A stretch of DNA of 64,000 nt from G963674835 sp963674835 (GTDB taxonomy: Bacteria > Planctomycetota > Planctomycetia > Pirellulales > Thermoguttaceae): positions 1,674,001-1,738,000 of the forward strand of contig CAXXKC010000003.1 in the NCBI GenBank assembly GCA_963674835.2, read 5' to 3'. The translations under genes and the position numbers were made by a program. Below, piece by piece: positions 1 through 8,837 of this stretch (positions are counted from its first letter, which is position 1; each line of letters starts with the position of its first letter). The notes below the pieces were generated by a model. It was not told the DNA's origin. It did not search any database and was given only the letters and a program-made list of their open reading frames with translations.

Positions 1-1213
1 GGGCGAAGCCGCGTGCCCGACGCTGGACTTGCAGGCCGGCCGGGGTGAGGCGGGCCACGGAGTCGTCGACGGGGCGAACAATCGGCCGATCGTGGATCAG
101 CCAGGCATCGGCGATCGCGCCGAGGCGAGCGAAAGCGTCGTCGGTCGCAATGGCCATGGGCTCTTCGGAGAGGTTGCCGCTGGTGCAGACGATAGGCCGG
201 CGCAGCTCGTCGATGAGCAGATGGTGGAGCGGCGTGTAGGGGAGCATGACGCCGAGGTACGGGTTGCCGGGCGCTACTTGATCGACCACGTCGCCAGAAC
301 CGTGTCGATCGGTTCGGCGGCGAAGCAAGAGGATGGGCGCTTGATGGGAGCACAACGCATCGGCTTCCGCTTCTGCGAGCTGGCAGCGGCGGCGTACTTC
401 GTCCAAGGTCGAGATCATCAGTGCCAGCGGCTTGTCGGGGCGGCGTTTTCGCTGGCGCAGCCGGGATACGGCGTCGGGATTGGTAGCGTCGACGATCAAC
501 TGGAATCCGCCCAGGCCTTTGAGCGCGAGGATGCGGCCATCGCGCACGGCGGCCGCAGCAGCATGGAGGGCTTCGTCGGCGCGCGACCTGTGGTGACGGG
601 GGCCATCGAAGAACTCCAGCGTCGGCCCACAGTCTGGACAGGCGATGGGCTGGGCGTGAAATCGGCGGTCGGCGGGGTCTTGGTATTCGGTTGTGCAGGC
701 CGGGCACATTTGGAAGCGGCGCATCGAGGTTCGCGGCCGGTCGTAGGGGATTCGTTCGATGATCGACCAGCGCGGCCCGCAGTTCGTGCAATTGGTGAAC
801 GGATAGCGGAAGCGGCGCTGGGCCGGCGTGCGGATTTCCTGGAGGCATTCGTCGCAGGTGGCCAGGTCGGCCGGGATCGTCGGGCGCGGCGCCGCGTGAC
901 CGGTGCTGGAGCGGATTTCAAAGCTGGAGGTGTCGTTGTCCTGGCAGGGGATTTGGGAGATTTCCAGGGCATCGATGTGCGCCTGGCGGGGAGGATGGCG
1001 GCGGAGTTTTTCGCAGAAGGCGTCCAGATCGGGCTGGGATCCCTGCACTTCGATGTGGACGAGTTCCGCGGTGTTCTGGACCCATCCGGAAAGCCGACAC
1101 GCCGAGGCCGCATTGTAGACGAACGGCCGGAACCCGACCCCTTGGACCACACCCCGGACCGTGATCGCCAAGCGGCTCGCGGTAGAACGGTGGGCGGAGG
1201 CGGGGTGGGTCAT
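1..1213 (-). CDS. hypF: HypF carbamoyltransferase, C-terminus beyond left edge
   Basis: HypF makes the cyanide ligands of [NiFe] hydrogenase by activating carbamoyl phosphate. About 404 N-terminal residues of a protein usually near 750 are present. Residues 10-95 form the acylphosphatase domain (GVVQGVGFRPF). Two zinc-finger pairs follow (CDEC/CTNC and CPAC/CPDC). A YrdC-like domain begins near residue 200 (ALKGLGGFQL, then KRRPDKPLALM) and the frame stays open to base 1. The ATG overlaps the stop of hypB as ATGA, which supports translational coupling. The Kae1-like C-terminal domain lies outside the window. Confidence 0.95.
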   Translation of the reverse strand, partial: MTHPASAHRSTASRLAITVRGVVQGVGFRPFVYNAASACRLSGWVQNTAELVHIEVQGSQPDLDAFCEKLRRHPPRQAHIDALEISQIPCQDNDTSSFEIRSSTGHAAPRPTIPADLATCDECLQEIRTPAQRRFRYPFTNCTNCGPRWSIIERIPYDRPRTSMRRFQMCPACTTEYQDPADRRFHAQPIACPDCGPTLEFFDGPRHHRSRADEALHAAAAAVRDGRILALKGLGGFQLIVDATNPDAVSRLRQRKRRPDKPLALMISTLDEVRRRCQLAEAEADALCSHQAPILLLRRRTDRHGSGDVVDQVAPGNPYLGVMLPYTPLHHLLIDELRRPIVCTSGNLSEEPMAIATDDAFARLGAIADAWLIHDRPIVRPVDDSVARLTPAGLQVQRRARGFA

Positions 1214-1878
1214 TCTTTGAGCCGGGTCTGTGCGGTTTGGCATCTGGCCGCCAGCCACTGGCTGAAGCGATCCATGCCTTCGCCCTGCAGCGCGGCAACC
1301 TGGAAGACTTCGGCGTGGGGCGCCAAGCGGGCCATGTCGGCCAAGACGCGATCGACGTCGAAACGGATGTAGGGGAGCAGGTCGGTCTTGGTGATGACGA
1401 GGGCGTCGGCGCCTTGGAAGATGGCGGGGTACTTGGCGAGCTTGTCGTCGCCCTCGGGCACGCTGAGGGCCGTCAGGCGGAGGTGTTCACCCAGGTCGAA
1501 CCCGGCGGTGCAGACGAGATTGCCGACGTTCTCGATCAAGAGCAGATCGATAACGGGAAGGTCGAGGCTGCGCAAGGCCGCGGCGACCATGGTGGCATCG
1601 AGATGGCAGGCGCCTTCGGTGTTGATCTGGACGACCGGAACGCCCAGGGCATCGATGCGCTCGGCATCGATCGAGCTGGCGATGTCGCCCTCGATCACAC
1701 CGGGTCGGAGCGACTGCTTCAGCTTGACGAAGAGGGACTCCAGAAGGGTCGTCTTTCCGCAGCCGGGGGAGCCGACGAGGTTGACGCAGAAGATACCGGC
1801 GGCTTCGAGCCTGGCACGGTTCTCGCTTGCGAGTTGGTCGTTGGCTTTGAGGATCTTCTTGGCGGCGACGATTTTCAT
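1210..1878 (-). CDS. hypB: HypB hydrogenase nickel incorporation GTPase
   Basis: HypB is the GTPase that helps insert nickel into [NiFe] hydrogenase precursors together with HypA. The 222-residue protein has a P-loop (GSPGCGKTTLLE, near residue 36), a GDI motif at switch I, a downstream ENVGN segment, and a guanine-specificity TKTD. It lacks the long His-rich N-terminal nickel store of some homologues and starts directly with the core domain. It lies 42 bases after hypA and overlaps hypF by 4 bases, so the three are one operon transcribed leftward. Confidence 0.95.
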   Translation of the reverse strand: MKIVAAKKILKANDQLASENRARLEAAGIFCVNLVGSPGCGKTTLLESLFVKLKQSLRPGVIEGDIASSIDAERIDALGVPVVQINTEGACHLDATMVAAALRSLDLPVIDLLLIENVGNLVCTAGFDLGEHLRLTALSVPEGDDKLAKYPAIFQGADALVITKTDLLPYIRFDVDRVLADMARLAPHAEVFQVAALQGEGMDRFSQWLAARCQTAQTRLKE

Positions 1879-1920
1879 TCAGACTCTCCCAGGATGCGCG
1901 ATCGGACGGATCGGGCTGCG

Positions 1921-2268
1921 TTATTGCTCCACTTCGATCGATTGGAGTAGCAGGTCTTGCCCGCCTTCCATGTATATGTCGCCGCTGCCACATTGCGGGC
2001 ACGTGACAACGAACTCGTCGATCTGGACGCGGGCGTTGCACTGGCGGCAGCAGCACAGGGGTTTGACTTCGGCGATCTCCAAACGGGCTCCTTCCATGGC
2101 CGTATCCGGGGAAAGCATCTCGAACGCGAACCGGATCGAGTCGGTATTCACGCCCGACAGCTTTCCGACGACGAGATCCAGGCGGGTAACGCGTCCTCCC
2201 GGCGCAGCGCGATCGACTTCGCTGTTGACCTGGTCGATCAGGGCTTCGACGATGGAGAGCTCATGCAT
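1921..2268 (-). CDS. hypA: HypA hydrogenase nickel metallochaperone
   Basis: HypA delivers nickel to the hydrogenase large subunit. The 115-residue protein begins MHELSIVEA, where His2 is the conserved nickel ligand. The C-terminal zinc site has two CxxC pairs (CRQC and CPQC). Longer in-frame starts exist upstream but would place residues before the required MHE end, so this start is firm. It is the first gene of hypA-hypB-hypF. No hydrogenase structural gene lies in the window. Confidence 0.95.
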   Translation of the reverse strand: MHELSIVEALIDQVNSEVDRAAPGGRVTRLDLVVGKLSGVNTDSIRFAFEMLSPDTAMEGARLEIAEVKPLCCCRQCNARVQIDEFVVTCPQCGSGDIYMEGGQDLLLQSIEVEQ

Positions 2269-2729
2269 GGGGATTATCGAGGTGGCAGGTCGAAGGTGCG
2301 ATCCGGCCGACGCCTGGAGTCTTATTGATGCCTGTATTGAAAACGGAACAAGGGGGTCCAACCCAATCCTGATCTTTCGGCCTCCCGATGGTCGGCCTCG
2401 TTTCAGTTCCAATGCAGGATCCAGTAGGAGTCCAGACAAACGGGACACGTGCTGCGCGGCGACGGGTGGCACAGCCCGTGGAAACGCGTGGGGGCGCCGA
2501 CGAACAAGCAATTGCCGGTGGCCGACACGAACGGGCAAGGGCTCGAGACCGCTATGGGGGCATGGCCACCGGAACGGCCACAGCGAGCGCCTGCTGCAAA
2601 CAAGTATAACGTCGGCTATGGGAGCAGGACAGCGGCACCCCAGCTAAAAGGCCACACGGCCGCCACTTATCATGGGCATTTCGGTAGCCGGTTTGAAGAG
2701 ATCCGACGGGCAGCGGGCGGAGTCGGTCA
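2269..2729. other. Intergenic region upstream of hypA
   Basis: About 460 bases lie between the hypA start and the end of the HIT gene. Short open frames exist on both strands, but none has a convincing ribosome site or a family I recognise. The hyp operon promoter should lie here; I cannot place it. Confidence 0.5.
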
Positions 2730-3074
2730 TCAGCCGGGCGGCCAGCCGAAGGATCGGCCACCGAGCAGATGGAAATGCAGGTGCATGACGACCTGCCCTG
2801 CCGCCGGACCACAATTGGTCACCACGCGATAACCGTCTTTCAAGCTCAGTTGGGCGGCGATCTTGCGAATGGCCACGAAGAGGCGGCCGATCTGGAGCGC
2901 GTCCTGGTCGGCGATGTCGTCGACGGAGGCGATTTCCTTTTTGGGGATGACGATGATGTGCGCGGGAGCCTCGGGATTGATGTCCTCGAAGGCGAGGCAG
3001 TCGTCGTCTTCGTAGACGATTTTGGCGGGGATTTCGCGATCGATGATCTTCTTGAAGATGGTCTTTTCAGTCAC
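2730..3074 (-). CDS. HIT-family (HinT-like) nucleotide phosphoramidase/hydrolase
   Basis: HIT proteins hydrolyse AMP-linked substrates such as adenosine phosphoramidates. The 114-residue length fits the HinT branch. The N-terminus TIFKKIIDREIPAKIVYEDD is typical and the histidine triad HLHFHLLGG lies at the C-terminal side. Translation starts at GTG, preceded by GAGGTGAGCC. It lies 18 bases after the Trm112-like gene in the same direction, so the two are probably cotranscribed. Confidence 0.93.
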   Translation of the reverse strand: MTEKTIFKKIIDREIPAKIVYEDDDCLAFEDINPEAPAHIIVIPKKEIASVDDIADQDALQIGRLFVAIRKIAAQLSLKDGYRVVTNCGPAAGQVVMHLHFHLLGGRSFGWPPG

Positions 3075-3092
3075 GGCTCACCTCACGTGCGT

Positions 3093-3374
3093 TCAATCTT
3101 CCACGGCGGGCGACTGGCTGCCGAGTTGATCGAGAGGGATGGCCTCGTCGACGAGCAGGACGGGGATGCCCTGTAGGATGGGATACAGCAGTCCCGCGTC
3201 GGGGCAATGCAGCCCAGCCTCCATGTGCGACTCGACGAGTTCGCCGGCGGCATTCCTCAATTTTCTGGCGGAAATCTGGTCGTTCAACTGCGTGACCAAC
3301 CGCTGGTCGGCAAGTTGCAGCGGTTTGTGGGTCTTGGGACAGACGAGGATTTCCAGAAACGCCTTGTCGATCAC
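3093..3374 (-). CDS. Trm112/UPF0434 family zinc-ribbon-like protein
   Basis: The 93-residue product begins IDKAFLEILVCPKTHKPL, typical of the Trm112/YcaR family, small partners of methyltransferases and other enzymes. The pattern LLYPILQGIPVLLVDEAI near the C-terminus is also characteristic. The start is a GTG with AAGGGAG seven bases upstream. A longer frame upstream has no family similarity. Some Cys positions of classical Trm112 zinc ribbons are absent, so zinc binding is uncertain. It precedes the HIT gene by 18 bases. Confidence 0.85.
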   Translation of the reverse strand: MIDKAFLEILVCPKTHKPLQLADQRLVTQLNDQISARKLRNAAGELVESHMEAGLHCPDAGLLYPILQGIPVLLVDEAIPLDQLGSQSPAVED

Positions 3375-3522
3375 GGCTCGCTCCCTTGAGGGTGTTGAGC
3401 ATCTTGGCGGATAGGGCGTACCGGGCACGGTTCCCAGGTGGGCCGTGCGATCGGCGCGCCCTTCAGGATGTCCTATACCGCCGAGTTTGACAAGGCCCAC
3501 GGCCGAAATGAGGGATGCGGGG

Positions 3523-3828
3523 TCAGCTTTGCGGCTCGGTCGCGGGCGGGTGGGCTCGGGAGCGACGGGCTATGGTCGCGGTGCCCCATTCCTTGGTAAG
3601 CGTTTCGAACACCTCGGGCGTCTCGTAGCGGACGACATTCTTGCCCTCGGGAATTGGGCCGATCAGGCCACGGAAGACGGGCATTCCACGGAGAGCCAAG
3701 TTCGTGCTGCAGTCGTCGACGCCGATCTGCGTATGTCGCCGCAAGAGATCCTCGGCCGTATCGTAATCGCGGATACGCAACTGGCCGTCCGTCCCTCGAG
3801 TCACCACGCGAAAGGTTTCGTTCTTCAT
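3523..3828 (-). CDS. Hypothetical protein, 101 residues
   Basis: From the chosen ATG the protein begins MKNETFRVVTRGTDGQLRI and is soluble, with no signal peptide or membrane span. It has no motif I recognise. The open frame continues upstream to 4032 but that extension is Pro/Arg/Thr-rich and looks non-coding. It stands alone, about 150 bases before the Trm112-like gene. Function unknown. Confidence 0.55.
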   Translation of the reverse strand: MKNETFRVVTRGTDGQLRIRDYDTAEDLLRRHTQIGVDDCSTNLALRGMPVFRGLIGPIPEGKNVVRYETPEVFETLTKEWGTATIARRSRAHPPATEPQS

Positions 3829-4246
3829 GGGGGGGAATTCCTCGTGGCTCGTGCAAACCGCCTGCCACGGCGTGGTTGCCGTGGGAGTAAGGCATCGGCG
3901 CGACGGCAAGGGAGCGTTGGGAGGGCCACGATCGTTGGTCGGCTGTATCCCGCGCGTCCAGCAGAAGGCCGAGGATATGTCCGGTATCGGCCCGGAAAAC
4001 GTGGCGTGGCAAAGCAATTTGGCGACCGCCACACAGCGGTGTCATTCGCAAGAACCGGCACATCAGGTATGCCAGCCACGCTCCCTACGACAGGATGCCG
4101 ACCATGTCGTGCGGGGAAACTGGACGGTTTGCGAGGGCCCGAGCGGGCGTGTGACGGCCGGTTCTTCCCTCACGGGCTGCATAAGCGGCGAAAGCACAAC
4201 CCGCGGTACAACGCGCAAATCCGAACTCTCGTGGAGCGGACGGCTA

Positions 4247-5335
4247 TCAGAAGTCGTACCAGAGGCCCAATCCGAGTTTGTCTTCGAACTCGTTGTAGAA
4301 CTCGTACTGATCGCTTTTGCCTGTGTAGTATTGCATGCCGACGCGGAACATCTGGCCGTTGCCTCCGCGCCAAGCCCAGCCGCTTTGCACGACGAGGTTT
4401 CCGCCGTAGTCGACTTCCTGGCGAAGATGCGAATTGATAGCGACGAACGGTACAGGGCGCAGGCCGGTCGGCTCTCTTGGGGCGTATTCGATTCCGAACT
4501 GGAATTCCCAGGGTTCGGAACCACCGTCGCCGTAGAAGGCCCAGGCGGCCTCGGCGTAGAATCGGAGGACGTCGGTCCAGAAGTATGAGTTTCCCCATAC
4601 GAGCGCGTTTCGGCTGTAGTTGAGCCGATGGAACGAGTGGCGCAGCACCATGAGCTCGTCGCCCATGTGCGAGCTGAGGTGGTAGGCGGCGAGTTTGACC
4701 TGGAAGCGGCGGTTGCCGAAGGTGATGGGTACACCGAAGCGGTAGTCGGTGGCGATGAGGTCCTCCATGTGCTCGATATCGAGCCGCGGCTGGGCCGCCG
4801 CCTCGAGGTCGATTTGGAAGCCCTCGGGGACATTGGCATTCGTGGTGCCGTAGCGGATCAGTCCGGCCCGGCCGCCCAAGGTGATATCCCACATCCAGCC
4901 CCAGTCGCGCTCGTAGACCCAGGTCGAGGCCATCCGCGCCTCTTTCTCGCCGGCGAGGTACGAACGATAGATGAGACCGGCGGGGAGCACCTGCCATGTG
5001 CGCGGTTGGGGCGTCGCGGCCAGGGAAGCGGCTGACTGCAACCCGGAGTCCTGGGTTTGGGGCGGGGCAGCCGTGGATGGCTCGGGCGGCAGAGTGAAGC
5101 GGGAATCGTCGTCGGCCGGCGAGGAGAGCGAGGTTGGGGCAGTGACAAGCCCGTCGGCCGGTATGGTAAACTCGTCCGATTGCATCGACGGCGCAAAGGT
5201 GAAATCGAGGTCCTGGGCGGCAGTGGCTGGGACCAGTGCAAGGAGTATCAAGAGGGTGACGACCTGCAGCGCAGGGGCGGGGTTGCCTGTGAGCTGGCGG
5301 CAAAGTCTGCCTATCCTATCTGTCTTTCGTTTCAT
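4247..5335 (-). CDS. DUF1207-type outer-membrane protein
   Basis: The 362-residue protein has an N-terminal signal (hydrophobic LQVVTLLILLALVPATAAQ, near residues 20-40), a variable linker rich in Ser/Pro/Thr to about residue 115, and then a C-terminal domain with alternating aromatic strands ending in Phe, as in outer-membrane beta-barrels. The conserved block (LPAGLIYRSYLAGEKEARM, then FQVKLAAYHLSSHMGDE) resembles DUF1207, seen in planctomycetes and chlamydia-related bacteria. The ATG at 5335 fits the signal peptide better than one 28 codons upstream. Substrate unknown. Confidence 0.75.
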   Translation of the reverse strand: MKRKTDRIGRLCRQLTGNPAPALQVVTLLILLALVPATAAQDLDFTFAPSMQSDEFTIPADGLVTAPTSLSSPADDDSRFTLPPEPSTAAPPQTQDSGLQSAASLAATPQPRTWQVLPAGLIYRSYLAGEKEARMASTWVYERDWGWMWDITLGGRAGLIRYGTTNANVPEGFQIDLEAAAQPRLDIEHMEDLIATDYRFGVPITFGNRRFQVKLAAYHLSSHMGDELMVLRHSFHRLNYSRNALVWGNSYFWTDVLRFYAEAAWAFYGDGGSEPWEFQFGIEYAPREPTGLRPVPFVAINSHLRQEVDYGGNLVVQSGWAWRGGNGQMFRVGMQYYTGKSDQYEFYNEFEDKLGLGLWYDF

Positions 5336-5713
5336 GGAGCTAGTATTCCCTGTTCCTGGGTCAGGAGCAGCTTTGGTCGCTATCGGTTTTATCGTCACGT
5401 TCGGCATTGTTGCACGCAATGAAACCGATTATGCGTTTTTCAACACGTGTGGGCGTTTCTGAGGGAGCCCCCCTGGTGAGATACCACGAGCGGCTTGAGT
5501 GATGCGTGGCGATGCCGTACAATTCGGCCCTTCGCATACTTCATTGATGTTCGCGTAAGTAGTGACACAGCAGCGCCATCGGTTCTCCCACGAATGCCGG
5601 GCTCCCGCTGGTCGCCCTGAGTTCACTACTCATGCGACGCTGAGTGAGGGGAACGCGGTGCGGGGCGCAGTTGCCGGGGAAGTTCCTTTTGACGCAGGTT
5701 TGGAGACTGAGCA
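5336..5713. other. Divergent intergenic region between DUF1207 gene and ndk
   Basis: This region should hold the promoters of both flanking genes. A 65-codon open frame on the - strand (5429-5626) has no recognisable similarity and I do not call it a gene. Nothing else stands out. Confidence 0.45.
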
Positions 5714-6175
5714 ATGGAGCAGACGCTTGTGCTTCTGAAGCCGGATTGCGTCCAGCGGCGTTTGGTAGGCCGGGTGTTGGCCCGCTTTGAGGACAAGGGG
5801 CTGAATATCGTGGCGATGAAGCTGATGCGGATGACGCCGGAGTTGGCGCGTCGCCATTACGCCGAACATGTCAACAAGGACTGGTACCCGGAATTGGAGG
5901 CGTTCGTCACGGGCGGGCCGATGGTGGCAATGATCGTCGCCGGCCCGGAGGCGATTCGCGTGGTGCGAGAGATGGTCGGCGCGACCAGTGGTTTGAAAGC
6001 GGTGGCCGGCACGATCCGGGGCGATTTCAGCTCCAGCCGGCAAATGAACCTCGTGCACGCCTCCGACGGGCCCGAGTCGGCCCAGCGGGAAATCGGCATC
6101 TTCTTCCGCACGGAGGAAGTGTGCCTCTACGAGCCAACGATTCGCCGTTGGCTGCGGGCGCCGGAAGAGAATTAG
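5714..6175 (+). CDS. ndk: Nucleoside diphosphate kinase
   Basis: Ndk transfers the gamma-phosphate of ATP to nucleoside diphosphates through a phosphohistidine. The 153-residue protein has the typical N-terminus EQTLVLLKPDCVQRRLVG, the loop GLNIVAMKLM and the active-site segment NLVHASDGPESAQREI with the catalytic His. The start has GGAG about nine bases upstream. It converges with pyrF, 35 bases away. Confidence 0.97.
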   Translation: MEQTLVLLKPDCVQRRLVGRVLARFEDKGLNIVAMKLMRMTPELARRHYAEHVNKDWYPELEAFVTGGPMVAMIVAGPEAIRVVREMVGATSGLKAVAGTIRGDFSSSRQMNLVHASDGPESAQREIGIFFRTEEVCLYEPTIRRWLRAPEEN

Positions 6176-6210
6176 CCGGACCGTGCGAACTGTGGGGAAT
6201 GCCGAAAAAG

Positions 6211-7143
6211 CTACCGGCCCGGGAGGCGGGAAGCGGGTGTTTCGGCGCGCAACTGGTCGATCATGTCGCGTGTGGCGGCGGCAACGGCGTCTTGCCACTT
6301 GGCGTGGCCGAAGCGTTGGGCGTATGGGCCGCGAGCAAATGCGAACAGGATGCCGCGCGAGTTGTTGATGATGGCGCCGGTACCTTGCTCGTCCATGGCG
6401 GCGGCCACATTGCGGGCCGTGGCACCCTGGCTGCCGTATCCGGGAACCAGGAACCACGTGTGGGGCATCTCGGCCCGCAGCTCGGCGAGTTGCTCGGGAT
6501 ATGTGGCCCCGACGACCGCGCCCACCGCCCCGTAGCCGCATTGGCCGAGTGTGCCCAGTGCGAGTTGCTCGACGTAGTCGGCGACATGCCGGTAGAGCGG
6601 ACGGCCCTGTGACAGTAGGTCCTGGAACATACCGCCGCCGGGATTCGAGGTCTTGACCAATACGAAGACACCGCAGTCTCTTTGGCGGGCGACCTCGACG
6701 AAGGGCTCAAGGCTGTCGCCACCCAAGTAGGGGCTCACCGTCAGTGCATCGGCCCCCCAAGCACTGTTCTGGCCGCGGCCCAGGAAGCCCTCGGCATAGG
6801 CCGTGGCGGTCGAGCCGATGTCGTTTCGCTTGCCATCGAGAATGACTAAGAGTCCACGGTCGGAGGCGTAGCGGATCACGTCTCCCAAGGCGGCCATGCC
6901 GGGTGGGCCATACTGCTCGAAGAACGCCGCCTGCGGCTTGACACAGGCGACCAGAGGGGCAACCACGTCGATAACTCCGCAGCAGAATGTCTTGAAGCGT
7001 GCGGCCACCGCGGATGGCTCACTATTGCCGATAGAATGCAGCAGCGGCTCGGGGAGCATTTCCACTCGAGGATCGAGGCCCACCAATACAGGATTCCCGC
7101 AGCGTTCGACGCTCTGGGCGAGTTGATCGGCGAAGTTGCCCAC
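6211..7143 (-). CDS. pyrF: Orotidine 5'-phosphate decarboxylase
   Basis: PyrF catalyses the last step of UMP synthesis. The 310-residue protein is the longer form (type 2), with NPVLVGLDPRVEMLP at the N-terminus, the catalytic DGKRNDIGSTATAYAEG near the middle and GYGSQGATARN toward the C-terminus. The GTG at 7143 has AAAGGGG seven bases upstream and begins VGNFADQL; longer starts lack a site. The last codons are close to the end of ndk on the other strand. Confidence 0.95.
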   Translation of the reverse strand: MGNFADQLAQSVERCGNPVLVGLDPRVEMLPEPLLHSIGNSEPSAVAARFKTFCCGVIDVVAPLVACVKPQAAFFEQYGPPGMAALGDVIRYASDRGLLVILDGKRNDIGSTATAYAEGFLGRGQNSAWGADALTVSPYLGGDSLEPFVEVARQRDCGVFVLVKTSNPGGGMFQDLLSQGRPLYRHVADYVEQLALGTLGQCGYGAVGAVVGATYPEQLAELRAEMPHTWFLVPGYGSQGATARNVAAAMDEQGTGAIINNSRGILFAFARGPYAQRFGHAKWQDAVAAATRDMIDQLRAETPASRLPGR

Positions 7144-7603
7144 TTGGCGACCCCTTTCTGTAGTTTCCGGCGGCGGCTTGAGCCGGGCGATCACCGGTTG
7201 TTCCCTGCTGCTATGCGTCGGCCAGAATCGTCCTGTATGCTGCATGGGACACTGGCGATCGGCAGGACGTCATTGAGATTGTCTAGACCATTGTGCCGAT
7301 GTTCGGCCAGAAAATCGAGGCCTGGTGTGGTACGTGCGTGTGTCGGGTGGCGTGTGGGCTTTGGTGGTTAGGGTACCCGCTTACTTGGGGATGTAGGGAA
7401 ATCGAGGACCCCTTCGGGCAAACTCTATCGACTTTGCGGGCTGCTGGTGACTTTGAACGTTGTAGCGGAAGTACGGGTGGGAGATATTGCCGGCTGAACC
7501 GTTCCTATGCATTCTTCTCACGAGGTACATCGAGCAAGTCGATCAAGTGGAGTGACGGAGGAAATGCCGGACTTGGGAAGGAACCCTACGGTTGAGGTGG
7601 CAG
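7144..7603. other. Divergent intergenic region, pyrF / exopolysaccharide locus
   Basis: About 460 bases between divergent genes. It should hold the pyrF promoter and the promoter for the + strand exopolysaccharide genes. I see no convincing coding frame and no clear -35/-10 pair. Confidence 0.45.
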
Positions 7604-8788
7604 ATGAGGATCGTCGCGGCATGGCCAGTTGACCGGGTTGTTCCGGTCGCGCTGGCATTCGTTCTTTTCTATTCGCCTTTGGCCCCCGCTGGCGAAGTGG
7701 CCCCGCAGAAGAATCGGGACGCAGCCACGGTCGCTCGTGCAGGCGCTGATGCCGATCAGCAGTTGCGGCGGGAAGGCAGCATGTCGGTAGTACGGCCGGT
7801 CAACAGCGCGGCCCGAGACCACGTGCGGTACGCGATCGATCTGGCGGGGCGGGGTGCTGTTTGCTCGGCGCGGGCTGAATTGGTTGAGGCATTGAGTGCG
7901 GTAGCGTTTTCACTGGACGCGGGTCAGCCAACGCCGGTTCACAGAAATGCCCTGGCGGCAGGCTTGAAGGCGATCACGGAAGCGGATGATTTTGCGCCGC
8001 AGGGGTTGCGGGCGGACTTGCAGTTGAACCTGGCGTTGATCGTTGCAACACACAAGACGCCGGTTCTCAAGGATGTTGACATCGGCAGCTTGACACGGAT
8101 CGACGCGCTGCAGAGCTACTACGAGTTCGCTACCGAGCAACTCACGGTGGCGGGCCAGAGAGAAGAAGCCGCGTCGATGGCGTTGTACGGTTGGGGACGA
8201 TTGGAGATCGCCACGAAGCCCACCAGTCCCAACGGGAACTCGCTGGGGGTACCGCGGGCGATCGCGTTGCAGCGCGCGGCGCTTCAGGTGGATCCCGGCA
8301 ACTATTTGGCAGCGAACGAGTTGGCCGTCCACCTGGCACGGTGTGGGCAGTGGGGTGAATCGAGGCAGTTGCTCCTTCACAGCCTGTCGGTAGTTCCGAC
8401 CGTGGAGGCGTGGTTCAACCTGCATCTGGCTGAGCGAAACCTCGGCCAGCAGAAAGAGGCCCAACGGGCCTATCAGCAGTACGTTGCGATGACGGGCAAT
8501 CAACAGGTATCGGCTCACGAGGCCAGCGGCACCGGAAAGGTACCGATGGTGCGATGGGTCGATCCGGCCGTATTCGTCCGCGACAGCGGTCCCGACCCGC
8601 TTGGCACCCTGGCCGGCAGTCCGGAGCGACCTGCGGCGGCGCCGGCAGCGTCGGTTCCCATGCAATCGTCGAAGGATCCATTGAGTCACCTGTCGTCCTG
8701 GCTCAAGTCGAAGCTGGGAAACGACAGCAAGACGACCAGTTTCGCCAATAGACCCAATACTGCCGCGAGCGACCCGACGGTCCGCTAG
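7604..8788 (+). CDS. Secreted/anchored TPR-like protein of the exopolysaccharide locus
   Basis: The 394-residue protein starts with a signal-like segment (VVPVALAFVLFYSPLAPAGE). The middle part, roughly residues 120-320, is helical with TPR-like spacing (AIALQRAALQVDPGNYLAANELAVHLARCGQWGESRQLLLHSL, described in parts), and the C-terminal quarter is Pro/Ser/Ala-rich. The ATG at 7604 has GAGG six bases upstream; a TTG twelve bases earlier is possible. It sits 49 bases before the polysaccharide export gene, which suggests a role in export or assembly. I recognise no specific family. Confidence 0.7.
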   Translation: MRIVAAWPVDRVVPVALAFVLFYSPLAPAGEVAPQKNRDAATVARAGADADQQLRREGSMSVVRPVNSAARDHVRYAIDLAGRGAVCSARAELVEALSAVAFSLDAGQPTPVHRNALAAGLKAITEADDFAPQGLRADLQLNLALIVATHKTPVLKDVDIGSLTRIDALQSYYEFATEQLTVAGQREEAASMALYGWGRLEIATKPTSPNGNSLGVPRAIALQRAALQVDPGNYLAANELAVHLARCGQWGESRQLLLHSLSVVPTVEAWFNLHLAERNLGQQKEAQRAYQQYVAMTGNQQVSAHEASGTGKVPMVRWVDPAVFVRDSGPDPLGTLAGSPERPAAAPAASVPMQSSKDPLSHLSSWLKSKLGNDSKTTSFANRPNTAASDPTVR

Positions 8789-8837
8789 CTCTTGAGGGCG
8801 GGCACCTCGCGAGACGGCAAGAATCTTGGTGTGCAGA

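Noticed and set aside
29..1372. Long open frame on the + strand (447 codons)
   Set aside because: It is antisense to clear hypF and hypB coding sequence and its product has no recognisable motif.
2403..2603. 66-codon - strand frame with several Cys
   Set aside because: No start site with ribosome signal and no family match; treated as intergenic.
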